Positions 59,901 to 64,000 of a DNA stretch of 64,000 nt are shown one piece after another. Numbering within the stretch: the stretch's first letter is position 1; each line of letters begins with the position of its first letter. Both the position numbers and the translations under genes were made by a program. The notes below the pieces were generated by a model. It was not told the origin of the DNA. It ran no database searches and saw only the letters and a program-made list of their open reading frames with translations. Source of the DNA: Arion vulgaris (taxonomy: Eukaryota; Mollusca; Gastropoda; Stylommatophora; Arionidae); contig CM036754.1 of NCBI GenBank assembly GCA_020796225.1, positions 41,887,779 through 41,951,778 of the forward strand. The letters run 5' to 3'.

Positions 59901-62879
59901 TGCCATCTCAAATACTTCTCTATAGTTGCATTCACTGGACCATGTTTCAGTTTCAATTATACATTCATATATGGACTATAGAGACGAATTAGCATAATAC
60001 GTAATTGTTAGCCTATCAACTCGGACTCAACAGAGTTATGGGTTCAATCCCACACTCCATGAGGAAAGGAATTGGCTCTCCTACCTCCTGCATACTCGGG
60101 TCTAGAAATATGAAGTGACTGGCACTTCAGACCCTAATGTCTGAAAAGTCTACAGGAGATATTATATATATATATATATATTAACCTATGTGATAAACAT
60201 TAATAAACAAAATTGAATTCGTTGAAACAAAATACTACAGACAAATCCTTAGAACACACTGTGCAGAGAAGGGAAACATTATAGACATCATAAACATTGA
60301 CTCAGAAACAATGTTGTGTCACAGGATCTGAAATATTTTAGATATTTAAAACGTCACAGTGGTTTTGAAGAGAGCAATAATGGAGGGCATGGTTGCTGGA
60401 AGACAAAGTGGGGAATAAATAAGATGGTGGTGGCAACAGAAAACTTTAAAAATGATGTTCTAGAGCAGTGTTTCCCAAAGTGGGGTACTGCCCCCAGTTG
60501 CGTTGAAGAGTCCTAGGGGGCAATAGTGGGTTCAGAAGAATTTGGGTGGTGTTAAGACGATTAGTGGTCGGTGACTCCTTAAAGAAGAAATTAATAATAA
60601 ATATTTTAAAATAAATTATTTTCGTGAATTTGCGATTGAATAATCATTAAAATTTGAATTCTGCATTTAAATTCATGTTATGCCGCTTACACTATCCATT
60701 TTTTCATCAATTTTCCATTTCATGCATATAATCATTTGAAAATTGACCATGTTTGACAGAAATATATATCAATTTTCTATGTCAAAGAGAAAATAGAGCA
60801 TGTATATATGTGGTGGGGGTGTTGGCAAACTGTTCTAATGTGGAGTCGGGGTATTACAAAGTTTATGTTGGGTGAAAAAAGTTTGGGAATCTATGTTCTA
60901 GAGGCAGAAGAACTTCCAAGAGACTGAGAGTTTTTCAGGCAGCCTTTGATGAAAGCAACATCCTGTAAAGGACATGCTCCATAAGAAACATACATAAAAA
61001 TATGTTGTAAGAAAAATTATTCCTGTGGCCCTCTAAAAAACAGTTTGAGGATGCCTGATATTTAATTTCATTAGATGTATCCCAGTATGACCAAATTTTA
61101 AGAACCACTGATACAGATAAGATTATCAAACAGGGCACATGACACTATAGTAGTTTGATAACTTGTACTTTGTCCTGTAAACATTGAACAATGTTCCTGT
61201 AAACATTGAACAATGTTCGCATGTCAACAGCCATGACCAGAAAGAAGAGTTAGGTCACAGATAAGAAATGTCTAGTGTCAGGCTGATAAATTAAGGTTGT
61301 GATAAGGGAATATACACTATCTACACTACATAATATCAAATGTATGTGTAACTAAGGATTTATATGTGAAGAATCTAGGCCTTCATATTGTGAAGAAAAG
61401 AAGTGGACCATTGAATTGCACCAAAAGAGTTGCAAAAGGTCACTATTAAAAGGTTTTAATGATGACAAACTTGCAGTATGAAAGAAATTACTGTATGGTA
61501 ATTTTCGTCTTTACAGTCAGACATTTGACAATTGTGTAACTGTGACAACTTATGAGTTTGCGCTTGTTTCTGTTTCATTTTAGTTCATCTCTACATTTCT
61601 CTTTAAAAGATTCTAGATTTTTTAAATTCAAGAATTTTGACAGATTTGAGGATTTTGAAAGATTTCAAGTTTCAGAGGTGACTCAATGGATAGCGCTGAC
61701 ATATTTCAAGTTTCAGAGGTCACTCAATGGATAGAGCTGACATTCTTAACAACCTCAAATAGTGTGGGAGAAAAGAGGACTTTCATATAAACCAGTCCAT
61801 ATCAACTGCTAGATTGTAAGAGCTTGTATTCAAGATTGGCCAGAAACGAGCAGCACAACTGGAATACGAATATGCTCATCAATCAACATCGAACTGATAT
61901 GGTTGGTCACTGGATGCCGTTGGAGATGTTACAAAGGAGATCGGAACACCTGTGGACATGTCTGGAGTGCAATGAAAATATTTCATACTGAAACTTAAAC
62001 AGATTCTGCACCTTTGTGTAATGTTGTTTTCCATATAGCTAGGTCATCATCTAATTTTTCCAATTTGTTGGAACTGATTAAAAAGTCCTTCACTGAGACC
62101 TTGCGGATATTCTTATATCTGAGGAGTGGTCTACCTTACAGACTTCTCTTCCCCAAGTTTACAGAACAGCATCTGTTAAAGTATGCAGCTATTATCCATT
62201 CTTCTCACATGTCCCAGCCATTTTAGTCTTCTACTGCTGAAATAAATATTCCCTTTCTTTCCTTTCATCTTCCTACACATTTTCATAACGTCTCTTCCTT
62301 TGTTTTCGTTTCCCCTTCCCTTTTCCTGTATCTATATTTTTATAATCCTAATATTTATTTATTTATTTATACAGGACGTAGAGGGAGAGGCAGACCAAGA
62401 AGAAGATGGCTGCAAGATATTAAAGAAACCATGAATATGACCATCAACGAAGTGGGTGAACTGGCTAGAGACAGAGTGAATTTCAGATGTGCTGCAAAGA
62501 GAGCAACGTCCTATAAAGGATACGCACCTTGATGATGAATATTTATTTACACAAATTATTTTCACCTGATCTTTAACTTCTCTAATTGCTTTTTGTTTTC
62601 TGAGAAATTTTTTGCTTTATTTCAGAACTCTTCTCACTCTGTCACTTCTAGCTCTCTTCTATCAATACACAAACAGCTGGTGAGATACAAGCAGTAACAT
62701 ACAATAACAAACACAGCAACATAAGTCTTACCTGGGTTTGGGTATAATGGTGTACTTTCAAATAGGAGAGTAGTTGCTCCATTAGAAAGTGGTCCATACA
62801 GAACATATGAATGTCCTGTAATCCAACCTATATCAGCTACACAACCAAACTTCTCACCAACTTTGTAATCAAAAACATG
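44784..62879 (-). CDS. ACSS: Acetyl-CoA synthetase (AMP-forming), C-terminal 367 residues; 5' end outside window
   Basis: Exons in coding order: 62732-62879, 59215-59352, 56617-56709, 55729-55841, 53056-53182, 49177-49304, 47963-48020, 45803-45924, 44784-44960. All splice phases match, giving 1104 nt. The enzyme makes acetyl-CoA from acetate, ATP and CoA through acetyl-AMP. Hallmarks: [33 protein letters not shown] (acyl-adenylate binding), [27 protein letters not shown] (hinge) and [13 protein letters not shown] with the catalytic Lys (residue 321 here). Family members are about 650-700 residues, so roughly the N-terminal 45% is missing. The C-terminal EEKKK is not a peroxisomal signal. I cannot tell the cytosolic from the mitochondrial paralogue, since the N-terminus is absent. 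The seventh exon listed is anomalous. A candidate poly(A) signal (44380-44385 on the complement) lies inside the neighbouring transposon. Confidence 0.95.
45119..45700 (-). mobile_element. LINE C-terminal fragment (SRLPTDSAP family)
   Basis: The reverse complement of the family at 31060: cttttctctaatcctgtttt, agagatttctagaactggct, ggtggacagccttttgc-like text, gagcactgtctgttggtaag and ccaggtttggcactgat. It extends further 5' than other copies, to about 45700. Frames are broken. Confidence 0.8.
45803..45924 (-). CDS. ACSS: ACSS exon: C-terminal domain strand region
   Basis: Acceptor ttcttctccag, donor GTAAGA. Encodes [20 protein letters not shown] and [20 protein letters not shown]. Splits an Ala codon with the previous exon. 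Confidence 0.95.
46345..46500 (-). mobile_element. SINE B tail fragment
   Basis: Reverse match: tcatcactgcacttctgtga, ttacacaggaagatctttgt, ggcagtgcacaaactctgta. The head is not found. Confidence 0.65.
46538..46790 (+). mobile_element. SINE E copy
   Basis: Starts taaccgcccgagtggttact, with the central cacatgtcgtaaaaggtgac, then ggtttggctgaaatcggatg, and ends aacgaacgcaaagaagaaga. Almost identical to 55018-55275. Confidence 0.85.
47225..47560. repeat. Inverted pair of tRNA-like (SINE) sequences
   Basis: The left arm 47225-47352 and right arm about 47440-47560 pair over roughly 110 bp (aggattcgaaccacaaacct against aggttgtggttcaaatcctg; cattgcctag against ctaggcaatg). In the right arm, tatggctaggcaatggg and ggttcaaatcc look like A and B boxes. 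A SINE seems to be present head-to-head, about 90 bp apart. Confidence 0.75.
47655..47950. repeat. 28-bp minisatellite beside an ACSS exon
   Basis: About 10.5 nearly identical copies of tatgttatcaaaatcatcat plus atgccctg, one copy shortened near 47895. It ends 12 bases from the donor of the 58-nt exon. 28 is not divisible by three and the unit lacks stops, so all three forward frames stay open. High identity suggests recent expansion. Confidence 0.97.
47963..48020 (-). CDS. ACSS: ACSS 58-nt exon with disturbed internal frame
   Basis: Borders AG before 48020 and GT (GTAATT) after 47963 fit phases 0 and 1 of the neighbours. In the frame dictated by splicing the exon is open but unlike the family. 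In a shifted frame it reads [17 protein letters not shown], clearly the ADHPAVAETAVVGYPHDIKG region. About 6 nt are missing relative to expectation: one near the start, the rest near the end, so the overall frame is restored. Either real compensated deletions or assembly errors. Confidence 0.75.
48028..48246. repeat. 35-bp minisatellite on the other side of the same exon
   Basis: About six copies of ttgtaagagatatagaatgg plus tatatgtatggtcag, with one shortened unit near 48135. It begins about 8 bases from the exon acceptor, so the intron's polypyrimidine and branch-point region is itself repeat. Confidence 0.95.
48246..48650. other. GC-richer block of unknown nature
   Basis: Composition differs sharply from the surroundings (ggtgtagacggaaaatttga, gggagcttcgggagaggcaa, aaaggcggacggagagcgaa). 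A 109-codon open frame on + (48301-48630) has no recognised domain. It may be a LINE 5' UTR or gag-like ORF1 part, because an RNase H-type LINE piece follows on the opposite strand. Confidence 0.35.
48660..48985 (-). mobile_element. LINE RNase H-domain fragment
   Basis: The - strand reads [35 protein letters not shown], then a continuing [14 protein letters not shown]. PGHAGVxGNExAD is the RNase H C-terminal signature of LINEs. A + strand relative is at 56860-57060. Confidence 0.85.
49177..49304 (-). CDS. ACSS: ACSS exon: A7/A8 motifs and domain hinge
   Basis: Acceptor atcaaaaag, donor GTAGGC. Encodes [20 protein letters not shown] and [20 protein letters not shown]. The exon is visibly richer in G+C than the other exons. 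It ends in phase 0 after Met. Confidence 0.96.
49530..49610 (+). repeat. Dispersed repeat G copy
   Basis: tgcttgctatgaatttagat, ctaatatggcacacctaact, tttgcatgaaggcttgg. Matches 13540-13620. Confidence 0.5.
49655..49875 (+). mobile_element. SINE F copy with clear tRNA-like head
   Basis: Contains cctgtggctcactggttaaa, an A-box-like sequence, then ctagttctgatacc at the B-box position, and tcactgggtatattcaaaat downstream. The best-preserved copy of the family. Confidence 0.65.
49915..52780 (-). mobile_element. LINE (FADD-type RT), split by a mariner fold-back
   Basis: In - strand order: [56 protein letters not shown], then [49 protein letters not shown] (motif A), a gap, [20 protein letters not shown] (active site), [15 protein letters not shown]. 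After the inserted element come [40 protein letters not shown] and RRWRYVGHL. Several frameshifts. The longest LINE copy in the window. Confidence 0.93.
50376..50993. mobile_element. Snap-back mariner element, 614 bp, TA duplication
   Basis: The core 50378-50991 is flanked by TA (50376-50377, 50992-50993). The arms 50378-50595 and about 50776-50991 are inverted copies of the same mariner 3' end. The + strand of the spacer and right arm encodes a decayed transposase C-terminus: [40 protein letters not shown]. The DLSPCDF catalytic Asp region near 50675 has a one-base deletion. The left arm carries the same coding text in reverse. Confidence 0.93.
52795..52910 (+). repeat. Dispersed repeat G copy
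   Basis: tgctatcaattcaggcgtgg, ctctgactgaattttgcgtg, aaggcttgttgtccttattg. Confidence 0.5.
53056..53182 (-). CDS. ACSS: ACSS exon: ARTVYGDH region
   Basis: Acceptor cattctttag, donor GTATTT. Encodes [20 protein letters not shown] and [20 protein letters not shown]. This stretch precedes the TGDGA motif in the family. Ends one base into a Gly codon. Confidence 0.96.
53525..54115 (-). mobile_element. SINE B copy interrupted by SINE J
   Basis: The reverse complement carries the tRNA-like head at 54085-54115 (ctctgtggcgtagaggttag), the middle (ttgacaattcaaaattgaga) and the tail (cttcctgtgtaagaaagatt, ccaaagtgcaatgatgttg). A second SINE sits inside at 53754-53930. Confidence 0.85.
53754..53930 (+). 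mobile_element. SINE J, 177 bp, with 13-bp target-site duplication and A-tail
   Basis: A GC-rich tRNA-like head (cccagcgtgttcacagcgcg; B-box-like gggttcaatttcg), a short body and an A-run before the duplication. AAGTGGCACAAAT occurs at 53741-53753 and 53931-53943 exactly. I see only this copy in the window. Confidence 0.9.
54440..54935 (-). mobile_element. LINE C-terminal fragment
   Basis: The - strand reads [59 protein letters not shown], then [13 protein letters not shown], a widespread LINE C-terminus. A one-frame change separates it from the upstream part ([18 protein letters not shown]). Confidence 0.92.
55018..55275 (+). mobile_element. SINE E copy
   Basis: The full family: cgcccgagtggttaccgggg, gtgtgtcgtaagaggtgact, ggtttggctgaaatcggatg, gaacgaacgcaaagaagaag. 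It is followed at once by a LINE of the HLIRM family. Confidence 0.88.
55300..55685 (-). mobile_element. LINE 3'-end fragment (HLIRM family)
   Basis: The - strand reads [40 protein letters not shown] and continues to the 3' end tgttgtcacacttctaccag (as seen on +). It lies between two ACSS exons. Confidence 0.88.
55729..55841 (-). CDS. ACSS: ACSS exon: TETGG motif
   Basis: Acceptor tttgtcaacag, donor GTTAGA. Encodes [20 protein letters not shown] and [18 protein letters not shown]. The split Glu codon completes TWWQTE. Confidence 0.96.
56010..56280 (+). mobile_element. LINE C-terminal fragment
   Basis: Reads [48 protein letters not shown], stop. The C-terminus and 3' UTR (gcattccccaatatacctca) recur near 7485-7505. 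Confidence 0.85.
56440..56545 (+). mobile_element. SINE A fragment
   Basis: tgataggtttgattctagac (B-box region), ttcccttaggattgttgctt, gtgcaatac. Truncated before the SINE end. Confidence 0.55.
56617..56709 (-). CDS. ACSS: ACSS exon: [11 protein letters not shown] motif
   Basis: Acceptor tttttcctag, donor GTAAAT. Encodes [20 protein letters not shown] and [14 protein letters not shown] contributes to the adenosine-binding loop in the family. Confidence 0.97.
56860..57060 (+). mobile_element. LINE RNase H-domain fragment
   Basis: The + strand counterpart of 48660-48985: gaatgggtggacagcgttcg, gcacctggacatgctggagt, gacagccgaagtcatcaatg. Frames broken. Confidence 0.75.
57060..57835 (-). mobile_element. 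LINE RNase H domain and 3' end, second family
   Basis: The - strand reads [20 protein letters not shown], a gap, [31 protein letters not shown], then [40 protein letters not shown]. These are the RNase H active-site blocks followed by a zinc-knuckle-like C-terminus. Only a few stops. The 3' end matches 28255-28560. Confidence 0.92.
58093..58258 (-). mobile_element. SINE D copy, internally shortened
   Basis: cttcgaaagctccatatcga, tgatccaagccgaagagcaa, then a jump to gtgttactattctttgctcc. About 70 bp of the middle is missing, including the gaggcgact block. Confidence 0.8.
58705..58955 (+). mobile_element. SINE C copy
   Basis: Head gtggcgtctgtggcctaggg with B-box-like gagttcgaatc, core agcaatggcaaactactgaa, gtggtgcctagaaaatcacg, end gggatatgccactgattttc. 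The best-preserved tRNA-like head of this family. Confidence 0.88.
59025..59125 (+). repeat. Dispersed repeat G copy
   Basis: ttataaattcagtggtagtc, ttgactgattgtttgcgtga, aggcttgctttccttatcac. Confidence 0.5.
59215..59352 (-). CDS. ACSS: ACSS exon: substrate-pocket helix region
   Basis: Acceptor tcattgtag, donor GTAGGT. Encodes [40 protein letters not shown] and RKLGC. Matches the YxAPTxIR region of the family. Confidence 0.96.
59395..59815 (+). mobile_element. SINE K copy split by SINE C
   Basis: The left part 59395-59485 (ttgtgagttcaatcccacac, a B-box-like sequence) and the right part 59745-59815 (aaaaatgaagtgtctatcac) match a continuous copy at 60005-60160. Between them is SINE C in reverse (59495-59745). 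Confidence 0.7.
59495..59745 (-). mobile_element. SINE C copy
   Basis: gaaaatgaaaatcgtggcat on the left, core cgttcagtagtttgctattg, head accacttaagttacagacgc on the right. Confidence 0.82.
60005..60160 (+). mobile_element. SINE K copy
   Basis: tatgggttcaatcccacact, aaggaattggctctcctacc, gaagtgactggcacttcaga, ending at a (TA)n tract. Confidence 0.6.
60458..60903. mobile_element. hAT-like MITE, 430 bp (copy 2)
   Basis: The core 60466-60895 is flanked by TTCTAGAG on both sides. The ends read cagtgtttcccaaagtgg and, reversed, catagattcccaaactt. Body as at 39318-39690, with about 70 extra bases near the left end (gcgttgaagagtcctagggg and a segment near 60550-60600). Confidence 0.9.
61655..61745. 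repeat. 43-bp tandem duplication
   Basis: Two copies of a segment starting atttcaagtttcagaggt and ending actcaatggatagcgctgac. Confidence 0.9.
62010..62225 (-). mobile_element. LINE C-terminal fragment
   Basis: On the - strand, [12 protein letters not shown] text is followed by GEEKSVRxTTPxIxEYPQGL. Phrases cagccattttagtcttctac and ccaatttgttggaactgatt fit the reverse complement of a LINE C-terminus. Many stops. Confidence 0.55.
62368..62545 (+). mobile_element. LINE C-terminal fragment
   Basis: Reads [44 protein letters not shown] followed by stops: an intact LINE C-terminus. It lies next to a LINE piece of opposite orientation. Confidence 0.88.
62732..62879 (-). CDS. ACSS: ACSS exon: first exon visible in this window
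   Basis: Acceptor atattttccag, donor GTAAGA. Encodes [40 protein letters not shown] and ESTPLYPNP. The exon starts in phase 0, so at least one more coding exon lies to the right of the window. Confidence 0.97.
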
Positions 62880-63014
62880 CTGGAAAATATTACAGACAAA
62901 AAATAGTCAATTGATATTTAATGTAACATAATTTCTGAAAAATTATAAATAATTGTTTGCAAAATATCAAAACATGAAGTAAAATAGTTTTATAGTGTAT
63001 AACTTTTTTTCTTC

Positions 63015-64000
63015 TTTCTCTGTTGTCACACAGCTATTGGGCTGTAGTCCAATGTCACCACACTGCTATTGGGCTGAGTCCAATGTCACCACACTGCTAT
63101 GAGGTGCAGTCAGTGTTGACACACTACTAACAGGCTGTAGTTTAGTGTCGTCACATTACTATCAGGCTGTAGTTTAGTGTCGTCACATTACTATCAGGCT
63201 GTAGTCTAGTGTCATTACACTACTATCAGTCTGTAGTTCAGTATCATCACACAGCTACCGGGCTGTAGTTCAGTGTAGTCACACAAGTACCGGGCTGTAG
63301 TTCAGTGTCGTCACACTGCTATCAGGCTGTAGTTCAGTGTCATCACACAGTTACCGGGCTGTAGTTCAGTGTCTCACACTGCTACCGGCTGTAGTTCAGT
63401 GTCACCACACAGCTATCGGGCTGTAGTTCAGTGTCGTCACACTGCTACCAGACTGCAGTCTAGTGTCGTCACGCTATCATCAGGCTGTAGTCTAGTGTCA
63501 TCACATTACTATCTGGCTGTAGTGCAATGTCGTCACACTACTATCAGGCTGTAGTTCAGTGTCGTCACACAGCTACCGGGCTGTAGTTCAGTGTCGTCAC
63601 ACTACTATCAGGCTGTAGTTCAGTGTTGTCACACTACTATCAGGCTGTAGTGCAATGTCGTCACACTACTATCAGGCTGTAGTGCAATGTCGTCACACTA
63701 CTATCAGGCTGTAGTTCAGTGTCGTCACGCTAACAGGCTGTAGTTCAGTGTCATCACACAACTACCGGGCTGTAGTTCAGTGTTGTCACACTGCTTCAGG
63801 CTGTAGTTCAGTGTCGTCACACTACTATCAGGCTGTAGTTCAGTGTCGTCACACTGCTTCAGGCTGTAGTTCAGTGTTGTCACGCTAACAGGCTGTAGTT
63901 CAGTGTCGTCACGCTAACAGGCTGTAGTTCAGTGTCGTCACGCTAACAGGCTGTAGTTCAGTGTCGTCACACTGCTTCAGGCTGTAGTTCAGTGTTGTCA
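63015..64000. repeat. 32-bp minisatellite running off the window, apparently LINE-derived
   Basis: About 31 copies of a unit near gtcgtcacactactatcagg plus ctgtagttcagt, with a shorter variant (gtcacgctaacaggctg). The unit resembles the 3' end of the HLIRM LINE (22200-22245 on +: tgttgtcacactgctaccgg, then gttgttgcccagtgtcatgg). It fills ACSS intron sequence and its far end is not seen. Confidence 0.95.

Noticed and set aside
63015..64000. CRISPR-like regular array
   Set aside because: No unique spacers: the whole 32-bp unit repeats. The genome is eukaryotic.

Overview
This window is nuclear DNA of a multicellular animal, most likely an invertebrate. Protein-coding sequence is split into short exons by long introns with GT/AG splice sites. 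The DNA is AT-rich and crowded with retroposons, DNA transposons and tandem repeats. Standard stop codons fit every gene model. I cannot name the species. The mix of endonuclease-type LINEs, several tRNA-derived SINE families, Tc1/mariner-like, hAT-like and TTAA-inserting elements would suit a lophotrochozoan such as a mollusc or annelid, but that is a weak inference.

Two host genes can be read. On the + strand, a divergent protein kinase gene runs from about 4.84 kb (possibly from 1.38 kb) to a stop at 23740. It has 12 well-phased exons plus one probable 5' exon. It keeps a glycine-rich loop, an HxDxKPEN catalytic loop and a DFG motif, followed by a long low-complexity C-terminal tail. Its layout recalls the MAP3K8/MAP3K14 corner of the kinase tree, but that placement is tentative. 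On the - strand, the C-terminal 367 residues of an acetyl-CoA synthetase (AMP-forming, ACSS family) are spread over nine exons from 62879 down to the stop at 44784. Its 5' exons lie beyond the right edge. The two genes converge, with about 21 kb of transposon-filled DNA between their stop codons.

By region: 1-4.8 kb holds the possible first kinase exon and an old LINE. 4.8-23.7 kb is the kinase gene, with LINE and SINE fragments and minisatellites in its introns. 23.7-44.8 kb is intergenic and almost entirely repeats: SINEs, LINE pieces, a piggyBac-like MITE nested in a SINE, a hAT-like MITE, a 59-bp minisatellite and a 2.2-kb IS630/Tc1/mariner-type transposon. 44.8-62.9 kb is the acetyl-CoA synthetase gene, whose introns hold a LINE interrupted by a snap-back mariner, nested SINEs and RNase H-bearing LINE pieces. 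63.0-64.0 kb is a 32-bp minisatellite that runs off the window.

The most interesting material is how the repeats are built and how they touch the genes. Many insertions are dated by intact target-site duplications. Several minisatellites appear to have grown out of LINE or SINE ends. The 58-nt seventh acetyl-CoA synthetase exon of this window is squeezed between two unrelated minisatellites and shows an apparently compensated set of small deletions. I found no RNA gene, CRISPR array, viral genome or prokaryotic operon.
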